A stretch of DNA of 64,000 nucleotides from Paenibacillus sp. 19GGS1-52 (GCF_022369515.1 NZ_CP059724.1:5766001-5830000), one strand, 5' to 3'. Counted from the stretch's first letter, positions 8,755 through 17,995 are shown. The notes: generated from the letters alone by a model not told the origin. Made by a program: numbers and translations.

Positions 8755-9741
8755 TTAGTTATGAGTACGAGTTCTAAATTCCTTAAAAAATTCACGTATT
8801 TTCTCCTGATTAGAGGTATATCCCATGAAAGCCACGATAAACACACCAAGATTTACGGTCTGCATCGAGCTATCGATGCCCAGGATGACCATGCCATAGG
8901 ATAGAGCATTCATTCCCAGAGCACCGGCAAAAATACCGAGCGGAATATTCGAGAAACGCGCTAAATAAAGTCCTACTAGTACCGGTCCCATTGAAGAGAA
9001 CATCAGCATGGTGGAGCTCAGATTATTGGCCGGAGACACCAATACCGTGGAGGCATTGATGACAGCGGCCACTCCAAGCAATACACCAACTACCAAATAA
9101 GTCATCATAATATTCTTTTTCTCTTTAACTCCCCTATTGACCGCCTGACGAGGATTTGCGGCAAGCGAACGCGTATCATAGCCGAATTTAGTCCGGCCCA
9201 GCAGGAGATAGAATAGTACCATAATGACTGCCAGCACGATATAGATCCACGGTGCCCGGGCAAATACCGTCAGTTGGGAATGCATGTACAGCTGTGTCCC
9301 AGATCCGCCGTAAACGACACCAGAAAGTGCTTCATACACCATCACCACACCGAGTGAAAGAATAATGGTCGGAACCCTTATCGCCAGATACAGAACACCC
9401 TCCAGCAGGCTAAGAACAATTGCAATTCCCACCGTCAGCAGCAGCAGCGTCAGCGGTCCCGCGTCCATATTAATGGCCAGATTGCAGCCGATGATGCCTG
9501 ACAGAATAATGATAATCCCTGGAGCGAAATCCCAACGTGCTCCCGACAAGGGCAGTGCGATGGCATAGGCAATAATCGTGGACAGTACACTGCTTCTGAT
9601 GATTCTGTCAAATGCACCTGATGTAGCATAGCCCGACCGATCCATCAAGAAGCTTACCAGCAGAATAATTACATATACCATTACAGGGAACGAAAAAGTT
9701 TTCAACAAACCCCAGGCTTTCTTGACAATTAGGTTCTTCAT
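8755..9741 (-). CDS. Sugar ABC transporter permease (RbsC/BPD_transp_2 type)
   Basis: A 328-residue membrane protein with about eight to nine hydrophobic segments, starting with an ATG behind CGGAGTGAACAC. It has the RbsC-like features GTQLYMH, FYLLLGRTKFG and RSLAANPRQAVNRGVK, the last being the cytosolic EAA-type loop contacting the ATPase. It is the second permease of the operon; the other is at 10950-11963. Two different permease subunits suggest a heterodimeric channel served by the double-ATPase subunit at 11983. Confidence 0.88.
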   Translation of the reverse strand: MKNLIVKKAWGLLKTFSFPVMVYVIILLVSFLMDRSGYATSGAFDRIIRSSVLSTIIAYAIALPLSGARWDFAPGIIIILSGIIGCNLAINMDAGPLTLLLLTVGIAIVLSLLEGVLYLAIRVPTIILSLGVVMVYEALSGVVYGGSGTQLYMHSQLTVFARAPWIYIVLAVIMVLFYLLLGRTKFGYDTRSLAANPRQAVNRGVKEKKNIMMTYLVVGVLLGVAAVINASTVLVSPANNLSSTMLMFSSMGPVLVGLYLARFSNIPLGIFAGALGMNALSYGMVILGIDSSMQTVNLGVFIVAFMGYTSNQEKIREFFKEFRTRTHN

Positions 9742-9789
9742 GTGTTCACTCCGTTACATTGGGTAGGCATAGCTCATACCCTGTTTCAA

Positions 9790-10917
9790 TTAATTTCTAG
9801 CCGCTTCAATTTCAGATAATGTACGGGTGGTTAACTTCTGCAATGATTCCCAAGTAGCAGATTCGTTGTAAGTCATCATCACTTCTTTCAGTTCGTCTGC
9901 AGTAACCGAACCTTCAGACTTGACATTCGGAATGACATATTTATTAAAACTATTGGCTTCTTCCACTGATTTCAGTGTTACATAATTGACCCTTCCATTA
10001 AGCTGCCAGTCAGGATAAACTTTTCCTTTGATCCGGTCGTACAGCTGTGCAAAGGCATTAGCCACAATTTGCGTGTAATTGTTCGTTCCGGCCATCAAGA
10101 TATTGCCGTACTCGAGACCCGCAGTTGTAGAGTTGTTATATCCCAGAGCGAGCAGACGGATTCCGGGAGTGGAACTATTTAGAATAGCTGGGTAGACAAA
10201 ATCCATTCCCGAACCCAAGCCAAAGATCGTATCGACCTCCGGATGCTCGGAGATGATTTTGGTTACTGCATCGCTTGCATTCTCTGGTGCAAAGGAGTGA
10301 TATTCCGTTGGATAAATAGTGACTTCATCATTCACGTCCAGCTCCTTCATTTTCTCAGTCATTCCCGAAATGATTGCCGGAGCGTCCCGGAAGGCAAACT
10401 CAGGAAATGAGGTAACTCCGATATTTCTGGCACCAGCGCTATAAGCCTTCTCGGCATATAAGGCACCCAGGTCCGCTGGATTGTCACCAAATTGCTTGAT
10501 TCCCCCAACAAAGTAGTCGCTGGCTACACTTCCATCCACATCACCCAGCACGACCGCATAATACACACCGGCTTCTTCCGCCAGGCTCACGCTTTGTTCG
10601 AGCGCGGTATCATAACCACTGATGACGCCATCTACCCCTGAGGCAAGCAGATTCTCCAGGCCTTTAATATGGTCTTCCTCACTTGAGCCCACTGTTGCAT
10701 AATTAAACTTCACATCGAAATTGTTTTCTAAATAGGAGCAATACGATTTTATTTCCTGACCCTGAATATCCGTATAATTGTACAGCATAACTCCAATGTT
10801 GATCTTTTCCTTCTCTTTTCCACTTGCATTATTGGCTTTATCTCCGCAGCCGGTGAGAACGATTCCAATCAGCAGCATAAGCACGCTTAGAAAAGCAATA
10901 ACTTTATTTTTCTTCAT
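9790..10917 (-). CDS. Sugar-binding lipoprotein of the ABC importer (PBP1 fold)
   Basis: A 375-residue solute-binding protein. It has a lipoprotein signal (MKKNKVIAFL... lipobox VLTGC, Cys24 lipidated) and a mature domain like ribose/galactose-binding proteins, with INIGVMLYNYTD, VDGVISGYDTALEQS and NIGVTSFPEF. An ATG follows GAGGGATCGATT. It sits between the two permease genes, so it is the extracellular receptor of this importer. The sugar is unknown; the GH3, esterase and beta-PGM genes suggest an acylated beta-linked oligosaccharide. Confidence 0.88.
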   Translation of the reverse strand: MKKNKVIAFLSVLMLLIGIVLTGCGDKANNASGKEKEKINIGVMLYNYTDIQGQEIKSYCSYLENNFDVKFNYATVGSSEEDHIKGLENLLASGVDGVISGYDTALEQSVSLAEEAGVYYAVVLGDVDGSVASDYFVGGIKQFGDNPADLGALYAEKAYSAGARNIGVTSFPEFAFRDAPAIISGMTEKMKELDVNDEVTIYPTEYHSFAPENASDAVTKIISEHPEVDTIFGLGSGMDFVYPAILNSSTPGIRLLALGYNNSTTAGLEYGNILMAGTNNYTQIVANAFAQLYDRIKGKVYPDWQLNGRVNYVTLKSVEEANSFNKYVIPNVKSEGSVTADELKEVMMTYNESATWESLQKLTTRTLSEIEAARN

Positions 10918-10949
10918 AATCGATCCCTCTTTTTTTGAATTTTCATGAC

Positions 10950-11963
10950 TTAACGAGGCATAACTTCAGAGGAAGGACGCTTAAGCAGCAGGAACACCAC
11001 CAGCAAAAACACAATCCCCTTCACTAAAGAGACCACTTCCGTAGCCACCCCCACCATTACCAACCCGTTATTGAGCAAAATATAAGTAATGCTGCCTACA
11101 ATCGCCGAGCTCATCTTCGCCTTACTGCCGCCATTCAGGGACAGGCCGCCCAAAATAAGGGCCACAATGACGTCCATCTCCATGCCTGATCCCGTGTTCT
11201 CGCTGATAACCGTCGAACGCGCCAAAGATAATATAGAAGCGAAGCCCACCAACACACCCGCCAAAGCATAGCCGATGACTTTTGTCTTTTTCACCTGTAC
11301 CCCACTTTGCATAGCGGCCAGGGGATTATCACCAATAGCCCTGTTATACTTGCCAATCTTCGTGTAATGAAACAGTACGATTCCGATCAAGCCTACTAAT
11401 ACAAGGAAGATCAGAATAAACGGGATATTTCTACCCAGCAGCTTGAGTTGCTCCGAATTCATTACTCCAATCTTCTTGGAAGCAGTGGATACGTTATAGG
11501 TCACAAGCCCTCTTGCAATAAACATGATAGAAAGGGAGGAAATTACGGACATCAACCCAAACTGTATGGCGATGAATACATTAAGCAGATAACAAATAAC
11601 GGATACGGCAACGGCTGCTAGAATGCCGATTGCGAGCGGCGCACCAGAATTCAGCGTATAAACCGCTATCATGGAGCTTAGCGCCATAACCGCGCCTACC
11701 GATATGTCCATGCTGCCATGGGAAAAGATAAAGACCATACCCACCGAAATCGTGAACAGCACCGCAAGCTGCTTGAGAATCGTCCGCAGGTTAAAGCTTG
11801 ATAGCAAGTCCCCACCCGTTAGTATGGCAAAGACCACAATGACCAGTGCCAAACCTGCATACTGAATGATGGTATTCTTATTTTTTTTCAGAAAGTCGAG
11901 AATGCTCGATAAATCCCATATACTGTCGCGGCTCCCTTTTGTAGATGCATTACCCTGTTCCAT
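10950..11963 (-). CDS. Sugar ABC transporter permease (RbsC type)
   Basis: An approximately 337-residue multispanning permease. I start at the ATG at 11963, preceded by GGGGGG; an upstream GTG at 11981 lacks a ribosome site. It has GSMDISVGAVMALSSMIAVY, the classic RbsC segment, and AIGDNPLAAMQSGVQVKKTK, the ATPase-contact loop. It pairs with the permease at 8755 and is encoded directly after the ATPase gene. Confidence 0.88.
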   Translation of the reverse strand: MEQGNASTKGSRDSIWDLSSILDFLKKNKNTIIQYAGLALVIVVFAILTGGDLLSSFNLRTILKQLAVLFTISVGMVFIFSHGSMDISVGAVMALSSMIAVYTLNSGAPLAIGILAAVAVSVICYLLNVFIAIQFGLMSVISSLSIMFIARGLVTYNVSTASKKIGVMNSEQLKLLGRNIPFILIFLVLVGLIGIVLFHYTKIGKYNRAIGDNPLAAMQSGVQVKKTKVIGYALAGVLVGFASILSLARSTVISENTGSGMEMDVIVALILGGLSLNGGSKAKMSSAIVGSITYILLNNGLVMVGVATEVVSLVKGIVFLLVVFLLLKRPSSEVMPR

Positions 11964-11982
11964 TGAGCCCCCCGCCTTCACT

Positions 11983-13506
11983 CTAAATCATGTGTTCAAT
12001 CAGCATAGCCTCACTGAGATTCTCCGACCGGGAGAACTCCTTGCGGATTCTTCCGTCCTTCATCATTAGAATCCGGTCGCTCATGCCGATCAACTCTGTC
12101 AGTTCCTCCGAAATCATCAGTATGGAATAACCCTCCTGCTTCAACGTGTAGAGCAACTGATACATGGTGGTTTTCACACCTACATCCACACCCCGGGTAG
12201 GGCTGTCCAATATTAGTATTTTCGAGTGGTTTCCAATCCATTTCCCGAAGGAAACCTTTTGTTTGTTACCTCCAGACAATTCCCCCACATTCTGGTTCAT
12301 GCTGCTGGCTTTAATCTTCAGGTCTTCCATTTGTCTCGCGGCAAATTGCTTCTCTTGGCCGGGTAGAATCAAGCCAAAGTGTGAAAGCTGATCCAGCGCG
12401 GACAAAACCAAATTGTCCTTGATAGACGCTTCCATAATTAACGTTTCTTTATCTCTGTCCTTGGATACATAGCCGATTCCGCTGGCCAATGCTGTCTTGA
12501 TACTGTTCAATTTATGGGGAATAGCTGGAGCGCCGCCCTCTTGCAGTTCATAGACTATGACCTCTCCCTGATCTGGATTTAGCCCTCCATACATTAATTT
12601 GCCCAGCTCATGCATTCCACTGCCTGATAGTCCGCCTATCCCCAGAATCTCACCTTTGTGCAGTTCCAGCTGAATGGTGTTCAGAACGGGGGTGCTGACA
12701 TTTTTGACCTCGACCATGACCTGATTGTCATGAGTACCATCGTAATCAACACGGTAATAATTCCCTTCAATGACCCTACCAACCATAGATTGTTTAATGT
12801 AATTCTCATCAAAATTCTGCTTCTCAATCGTAGTTACAAGGTTTCCATCCCGCATTACCGTCAGCACATCACAGACATCCATCAATTCGCTAAGATCGTG
12901 GGAAATAAACAATACAGCTTTATTCTGGTCTCTGCGTTTGCGCATAATTTGGTGGATCAGCACTCTGCCTTCATGTGATAAGGCGGTTGTTGTCTCATCG
13001 ACAATGAATAACGTAGGATCATAGTATAGGGCTCTCGCGATTTCGATCAGCTTCCTCTGTTCAAACGTCAGCGTATACATAGATCTGGTTACATCGAGTT
13101 CGCGGAGCTCAATCAGTTCCAACGCCCGCTCCGCCTCCCGATTCATCCGTTTATGGTCAACGAATCCACGCTTAACAAACTGCTTTTCCTCGCCAAGAAA
13201 CATATTCTCTGCAATCGACAGTTCGGGAATAGTCCCTGTCTCCTGCACAATCATTGAAATTTTATGTTCTCTCGCATCAAGTGTGTTCTTGGGACGGTAG
13301 GGCGTCTCAGCAATCCGCATTTCACCGCTCGTGACGGGAAGCAAGCCGCTGATCATAGCCGAAATAGTTGACTTTCCAGAGCCATTCTCTCCGATGAGGC
13401 CCCGAATCTCACCGAGCCTAATATTCATACTGATCTGATTAACAGCGGTTACATCATTAAATTTTTTGCTTATATTCCTGGTCTCCAAAAAAATTTTCTT
13501 TTCCAT
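11983..13506 (-). CDS. Sugar ABC transporter ATP-binding protein, double NBD (RbsA/MglA type)
   Basis: About 507 residues with two ATPase domains in tandem. The first has Walker A GENGSGKST (39-47) and a Walker B region FIVDETTTALSHEG. The second has a degenerate Walker A (GGLSGSGMHELGK), an intact signature LSGGNKQKVSFGKW and Walker B ILILDSPTRGVDVG. Such asymmetry is normal for RbsA. The start at 13506 (MEKKIFLETR) has AAAGGG nine bases upstream; ATGs at 13527 and 13515 are alternatives. It is the first gene of the operon, divergent from the AraC-GH39 regulator. Confidence 0.87.
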   Translation of the reverse strand: MEKKIFLETRNISKKFNDVTAVNQISMNIRLGEIRGLIGENGSGKSTISAMISGLLPVTSGEMRIAETPYRPKNTLDAREHKISMIVQETGTIPELSIAENMFLGEEKQFVKRGFVDHKRMNREAERALELIELRELDVTRSMYTLTFEQRKLIEIARALYYDPTLFIVDETTTALSHEGRVLIHQIMRKRRDQNKAVLFISHDLSELMDVCDVLTVMRDGNLVTTIEKQNFDENYIKQSMVGRVIEGNYYRVDYDGTHDNQVMVEVKNVSTPVLNTIQLELHKGEILGIGGLSGSGMHELGKLMYGGLNPDQGEVIVYELQEGGAPAIPHKLNSIKTALASGIGYVSKDRDKETLIMEASIKDNLVLSALDQLSHFGLILPGQEKQFAARQMEDLKIKASSMNQNVGELSGGNKQKVSFGKWIGNHSKILILDSPTRGVDVGVKTTMYQLLYTLKQEGYSILMISEELTELIGMSDRILMMKDGRIRKEFSRSENLSEAMLIEHMI

Positions 13507-13563
13507 ATCCAACATCCCTTTTGCCATATGATATCGCTTACCTCCACGGATATATCGTAACAT

Positions 13564-13731
13564 TTACCACAGCCAATATTAACTAATCCTGTTAACTAGA
13601 TTAGAGCAAAAATTTAACCTATAATAAGATTGTAACCGTTATCTATTTCGGATTTTGAAATTAAGATTAAATATATGCACATCATACTGTCATTTAAGGT
13701 TAATATAACAACTATATCTAGGAGTGTTTAT
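13564..13731. promoter_or_regulatory. Divergent promoter region between the sugar operon and AraC-GH39 gene
   Basis: This AT-rich spacer must hold promoters in both directions. A TATAAT on the plus strand (13620-13625) is a good -10 for the regulator, but with a poor -35. On the minus strand the overlapping TATTAT is a possible -10 for the operon, also without a good -35, which fits activator dependence. An inverted repeat CTAATC-N10-GATTAG (13583-13604) with a central GTTAAC lies between them and is a possible regulator site. Confidence 0.4.
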
Positions 13732-16233
13732 ATGGAATTTCGTCATGAAGTTATCAGTTTCCCCAAACAGTTACCCATCAAATTCTTCCTTCACCGCATC
13801 GGACATGTTAACCGCCACTGGCATCAATCGTTGGAGCTCATTATTAATATCAAGGGTAAGGTGCAGATTACGGTCAACAACTTGACTCATGAGCTTGAAG
13901 CCGGTGATATCATTCTGATTAATTCTAACGAGGTTCATGAGCTGCATGCAGACAATACGACAATGTTGGCACTGCAAATAAAGCTCGAATTACTTAAAGA
14001 AGCAACTATGGATATTCAGAAAATATATTATGATTGCAATTCAGCTATTTCCGGCCACCCAGAAAGATTCAAAAATTTAAAACGGATCGTCGCCCAAATT
14101 CTGAAATACAATATAAACTCCAACGAATATATCGATCTCAAGAATATCTCACTTGTATATGAGCTAATCTATGAACTTTGCTCCAATTTCAGCAGTGACG
14201 AAAAGGATGTTCACAACTACTCCCTTGAGAATCTAGACCGGCTTAGCCGGATACTTGATTACATCAATAGCAAGTATAGCGATCCGATCTCTCTACAAAA
14301 TATGGCCAAAGCAGAATATTTGTCCGTCCCCTATTTATCGAAGTATTTCAAACGAAGTATGGGAATGTCATTTAGTGACTACTTAAAGGATATCCGCTTA
14401 CATCATGCTGTAAATGATCTCCTGAATGAGTCGCTGACTATTGACAAGGTAGCGGTACAGAATGGATTTCCCAATGTCCGTTCCTTTGTCGTTGCTTTTA
14501 CCGAAAAGTATGGGGAACTCCCCAGTGTCTGGAGGAAGAAACATGCGAGTGAAATTCTAGGGAGCATTGAAGCTACCAAGGAAAAATCCGTGAATTATTA
14601 TCAGGACGAGCCCCTTTCTTATTATGAGGATATTTCAGCTTTCATAGAGAGCAATCTGGATTCAGTCCCCGTTGACCTGCCCCAGCGGGTGGGCAACAGT
14701 AAAACTTCATTGATTGAAATTCAAGTTTCGAAATCCCGCATGTTACTTGACCATAATTTCAAGAACTTTATTGGAGTAAGTCGGGCTAAAGAGGTTCTCC
14801 TCGCCAATGTTCAGATGGCACTGCGCATCGCACAGGAGGAGATTGGTTTCAAATATATAAAGATGCATAGCCTTCTAGATGATGACATGATGGTTTACAG
14901 CGAGGATGCAGAGGGAAGAGCCATCTATAATTTTCAGTTTATTGATATGGTATTTGATTTTATACTCTCCATCCGGTTGAAGCCGCTGGTGCAGTTCTCC
15001 TTCATGCCGAAGCTGCTCGCCAGCAGTTTGGAGAAAACCGTCTTTTACAACCAAATCAACACCAGCCCTCCGAAGAGCATCGATAAATGGAATCAACTCA
15101 TTCGAGCGCTAACGCTGCATCTGATCCAACGGTATGGCCTGGAGGAAGTAAAGACGTGGCTGTTCTGTGTATGGAATGAGCCCAGTTCTTCCAATTTATT
15201 GTTTGGCTTTAGCCATGACGACATTTTCAATAACTTATACCAGAACACCTATGAAACCGTGAAACAGATTGATCCCTCTATTCCATTCGGGGGACCCGCT
15301 GCTTTCTCCACCTATAACAAGAATGAAGATTGGCTGTTTCAGTTTCTGACTTTTAGCAGGGATCAGGGCTGTACGCCTGACTTCATCACGATCCATTACT
15401 ACGATATCGATTTATGGGATTACAACGGTCAAGATACCCAGTTGAATCTGAGTCCGTCGACACACTCCTTCACTGAATTTATTGATCGGCTGAAGCAGCG
15501 TCTGCAGGAATCCGAGTTCGACTCGCTTCCCGTATATCTGACGGAGTGGAATTCGACCGTCTCCCATAAAGACCTGATGAGCGACACCTGCTTCAAATCA
15601 GCATATATCATTAAGAATCTCACCGAGAACTATGACCGTCTGGATGCTTTCGGGTATTGGCTGTTAACAGATCTACATGAAGAAAATCTGCTTCCACAGC
15701 AACTGTTCCATGGAGGACTCGGACTATTCACCTATAACAATATAAAAAAACCGTCGTATCACGCCTTTTCCTTCCTAAACAAACTGGGTGATGAGCTGAT
15801 TGCGAGCGGCGATGGATATTTCGTTACTAAATCACGAACTGGATTTCAGATTTTGCTACACAATTATCATCATTATGATGAGGTCTACGCCAAAGGTATT
15901 TCCATAAGTATTTCCTATCACGAACGTTATTCCCATTTCCCGGTAAAATTACGTAAGGAATTTAATATTGAATTATCACCTGTTAATGGCAAGTATGACC
16001 TTGTGCAGCACATAGTTAATCAGCAGTTCGGAAGCGCATTTGACAACGAAAACCAATTCGTAGCGGAAAATGGGCATTCTATTGAAGAAATTAATTATCT
16101 GCGCAGCATATCCGTACCTAAACTCAGCAAAAAGTGTGTTCAAGCCTCAGGTAAACTCCCGATACAAGTCATCCTAGAGCCATTCGAAATTCGACTTATT
16201 GAACTCACAGAACGATTTGAAAATAATTACTGA
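13732..16233 (+). CDS. AraC-family regulator fused to a GH39 glycoside hydrolase domain
   Basis: About 833 residues from the ATG at 13732 (AGGAG seven bases upstream). Residues about 20-75 form a cupin-type sensor (HWHQSLELI, LEAGDIILINSNEVHEL). Residues about 170-272 form the AraC DNA-binding domain with two helix-turn-helix motifs (SLQNMAKAEYLSVPYLSKYF and KVAVQNGFPNVRSFVVAF). From about 325 to 770 lies a GH39 domain (beta-xylosidase/iduronidase family) with the acid/base in VWNEP (Glu about 483) and the nucleophile in YLTEWN (Glu about 605). Both catalytic residues are kept, so it may still bind or cleave a ligand. There is no signal peptide, as expected for a regulator. It most likely activates the divergent sugar operon. 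Confidence 0.88.
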   Translation: MEFRHEVISFPKQLPIKFFLHRIGHVNRHWHQSLELIINIKGKVQITVNNLTHELEAGDIILINSNEVHELHADNTTMLALQIKLELLKEATMDIQKIYYDCNSAISGHPERFKNLKRIVAQILKYNINSNEYIDLKNISLVYELIYELCSNFSSDEKDVHNYSLENLDRLSRILDYINSKYSDPISLQNMAKAEYLSVPYLSKYFKRSMGMSFSDYLKDIRLHHAVNDLLNESLTIDKVAVQNGFPNVRSFVVAFTEKYGELPSVWRKKHASEILGSIEATKEKSVNYYQDEPLSYYEDISAFIESNLDSVPVDLPQRVGNSKTSLIEIQVSKSRMLLDHNFKNFIGVSRAKEVLLANVQMALRIAQEEIGFKYIKMHSLLDDDMMVYSEDAEGRAIYNFQFIDMVFDFILSIRLKPLVQFSFMPKLLASSLEKTVFYNQINTSPPKSIDKWNQLIRALTLHLIQRYGLEEVKTWLFCVWNEPSSSNLLFGFSHDDIFNNLYQNTYETVKQIDPSIPFGGPAAFSTYNKNEDWLFQFLTFSRDQGCTPDFITIHYYDIDLWDYNGQDTQLNLSPSTHSFTEFIDRLKQRLQESEFDSLPVYLTEWNSTVSHKDLMSDTCFKSAYIIKNLTENYDRLDAFGYWLLTDLHEENLLPQQLFHGGLGLFTYNNIKKPSYHAFSFLNKLGDELIASGDGYFVTKSRTGFQILLHNYHHYDEVYAKGISISISYHERYSHFPVKLRKEFNIELSPVNGKYDLVQHIVNQQFGSAFDNENQFVAENGHSIEEINYLRSISVPKLSKKCVQASGKLPIQVILEPFEIRLIELTERFENNY

Positions 16234-16335
16234 ACAAAACACAAGCGATTTTCCTCATTTCAGCATAACCTAAGGAATGAATAAGTCCTACTTGAAATTC
16301 CATATAGCTTCGATTGTAGTAAGGAGGCTAACTAC

Positions 16336-16611
16336 TTGGATAAAAAGAAACAAAGAACTGTTTATGAGGGCAAAATACCTACTAATTATCCAGAAAACTA
16401 TGCCGCGAAGCTTGCTATTATTGCTGGAGTTATTACGACATTAGGCGATGTTATAGCTACGATTGCAGCCACACTTGCCTTGGAAGAAATCACCAACGCC
16501 GAGAATAATCAGGATCAACAAGGTCAAAGAGACCAAGAGAAAAAAATGTTGAGTATGCAAAAACAAATCGATAGTTTAACCGTTCAATTAAAAAAGTTAA
16601 AAAATAAATGA
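16336..16611 (+). CDS. Small membrane-anchored coiled-coil protein, unknown function
   Basis: A 91-residue protein starting at TTG with AAGGAGG eight bases upstream. Residues about 25-50 (KLAIIAGVITTLGDVIATIA) are hydrophobic and could span the membrane. Residues 55-91 are Gln, Asp, Glu and Lys rich with heptad-like spacing (KKMLSMQKQIDSLTVQLKKL), a likely coiled coil. Its last 15 bases overlap the end of the convergent cutC gene. I do not recognise the family. Confidence 0.6.
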   Translation: MDKKKQRTVYEGKIPTNYPENYAAKLAIIAGVITTLGDVIATIAATLALEEITNAENNQDQQGQRDQEKKMLSMQKQIDSLTVQLKKLKNK

Positions 16612-17292
16612 ATTCAAAAGCGTACGAACTGCCTTCAGCCGTACAGGGTCAATAGGCTTCAGCGGATTTCCCTCTTCTCTGACAGCTGAACCGAAATGTA
16701 CCCGTCTCACTCCCGTGTCGCTAATAAATTCGCTAAGTCCCTTTATAGATAAGCCACTGCCCGCTAAAATAGATATGGACTGCTCTGAGGTCCGATGTTC
16801 CAGGGCCGCAATCCGCTCTCTCCCCTCTGGAGCAGTAGGACGTGCACCGGATGTTAGAATATCCGTAATTTGCGGATATCGCGCCAATAATTTAAGGGCC
16901 TCGAATTGATCTTGTACCTCATCGAATGCCCGATGGAAAGTAACCTCCATACCGTCTGCTGTCTCCAGCAGTTGGCCTAACAAATCCTCAGCTACCGTAC
17001 GGTCGTGGCGAAGGATTCCCAACACAAGAGACAAGCCTCCCACGGAACGGATATGGCGGATATCACGTTGCATCGTTTCCATATCAGCTGCATCATATAC
17101 GAATGACCGTGCATGGGGTCTGATCATAACCCTAACTGGAATGGAGACTTTCTCCCGCACCTCTTCAATGAGGCCTAGACTGGGCGTCAAACCACCTTCA
17201 CTAATCCCTGTAATCAGTTCAATCCGATCAGCGCCATAACGCTCGGCTATAATCGCATCACTCACTGTAGTAGCAATAACCTCTAATAACAT
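16597..17292 (-). CDS. cutC: CutC family protein (copper homeostasis)
   Basis: A 231-residue TIM-barrel protein with MLLEVIATTVSDAIIAERYGADRIEL, GGLTPSLGLI, IPVRVMIRPHARSFVY, EVTFHRAFDEV and ILTSGARPTAPEG, all typical of CutC. The start follows AAGGAGGAATAAAGG. CutC has been linked to copper tolerance, but its biochemical activity is unsettled. Upstream lies a stretch of gene debris, so it is probably transcribed alone. Confidence 0.9.
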   Translation of the reverse strand: MLLEVIATTVSDAIIAERYGADRIELITGISEGGLTPSLGLIEEVREKVSIPVRVMIRPHARSFVYDAADMETMQRDIRHIRSVGGLSLVLGILRHDRTVAEDLLGQLLETADGMEVTFHRAFDEVQDQFEALKLLARYPQITDILTSGARPTAPEGRERIAALEHRTSEQSISILAGSGLSIKGLSEFISDTGVRRVHFGSAVREEGNPLKPIDPVRLKAVRTLLNSFIF

Positions 17293-17369
17293 CCTTTATT
17301 CCTCCTTAACTATAGATCCGCTCTAGCATCCAACTTCGTAGTCTTGGCAAGAGCTACGTCCCTATTCTC

Positions 17370-17489
17370 TCACATAATGATCGGTTGGACACCAGATGCG
17401 GTAATTGCCGGACAGCGCCACAGCCGGTCAAATACATCTTGTCGGTCATACTGAACAGCCATCATTATCCCATATGACATTCCTTCACT
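17370..17489 (-). pseudogene. Fragment of a GH8 exo-oligoxylanase (Rex-like) gene
   Basis: Reading minus-strand codons from 17489 gives SEGMSYGIMMAVQYDRQ followed by DVFDRLWR, which matches the conserved block of GH8 reducing-end xylose-releasing exo-oligoxylanases (E-G-x-S-Y-G-M-M...F-D-R-L-W). The reading frame then leaves the family and stops with TGA at 17370. No start or remaining domain exists, so this is a relic of a larger gene. It directly abuts the GH43 relic in another frame, showing an internal deletion. Confidence 0.6.
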
Positions 17490-17551
17490 ACGGAATCAGG
17501 ATAGAAGCCAGGGAGAAGCGGGTTAGCATAAACAATTGAGGATAGGATCAT
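17490..17551 (-). pseudogene. Fragment of a GH43 glycoside hydrolase gene (N-terminus)
   Basis: From the ATG at 17551 (GGAAGG upstream) minus-strand codons give MILSSIVYANPLLPGFYPDS. The N-P-x-L-P-G-F-x-P-D sequence is the hallmark N-terminus of GH43 beta-xylosidases/arabinofuranosidases, where the first catalytic Asp sits. The reading then collapses into the GH8 relic after about 20 codons. It is a truncated remnant without function. Confidence 0.6.
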
Positions 17552-17593
17552 TTAACAGACAACCTTCCCATTCCGTAATAAGTAGTAGCGTGA

Positions 17594-17704
17594 TTACTCC
17601 TTAACAATCCCTACATTCTGGCCGACTACAAAATACTTTTGCCTAAACGGATAGACTACCAATCTAGGTATCGAGGCAACGATGGTAACCGCAGCCCGGA
17701 TCGA
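17594..17704 (-). pseudogene. Fragment of a carbohydrate ABC permease gene (LplC-like C-terminus)
   Basis: The last 36 codons read AAVTIVASIPRLVVYPFRQK then YFVVGQNVGIVKE and a TAA stop. This is the conserved C-terminus of LplC/YtcP-type sugar permeases (P-x-x-x-x-Y-P-F-x-Q-K-Y-F-x-x-G-x-x-x-G-x-x-K). Upstream codons in this frame do not resemble a permease; 17705-17935 holds no intact gene. With the GH43 and GH8 relics it forms a decayed xylo-oligosaccharide operon. Confidence 0.6.
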
Positions 17705-17935
17705 TAGGGAGTCACCATCGCTTGTGAGGAATTCTGATTCATCCCTACTCCTGCTGCCACATTCGGGTTGCTGTTCGCATCGAACCAAGAGTTCCATGCT
17801 CCTTGGGCTCACTCCTTTTACATCGTGTTGGTATAAATCCATCTTCATGAATCCGCTTCCAATAAGATATGACCCATGCTTTCATATTTGCATAGATGTG
17901 TGAATCACTACCAAAAAATGGTTGTCCACTAACGC

Positions 17936-17995
17936 AAAGAAACCTCTCCATGAATAAGTGGAGCTACCCACCACTACCCATAGAGAGGTTTCTTT
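17936..17995. terminator. Hairpin terminator downstream of the YhcH gene
   Basis: A perfect 13-bp inverted repeat (AAAGAAACCTCTC at 17936-17948; complement at 17983-17995) encloses a second small stem (GTGG/CCAC). It lies 25 bases after the stop of the minus-strand YhcH gene and could work in both directions. Confidence 0.7.

Noticed and set aside
13675..16233. AraC-GH39 joined gene considered as an assembly error or two genes
   Set aside because: The reading frame is continuous with even codon use, and both domains are complete; such fusions are known in this group.
16234..16335. Search for a terminator after the AraC-GH39 gene
   Set aside because: No stable hairpin with a T run is visible in this gap.
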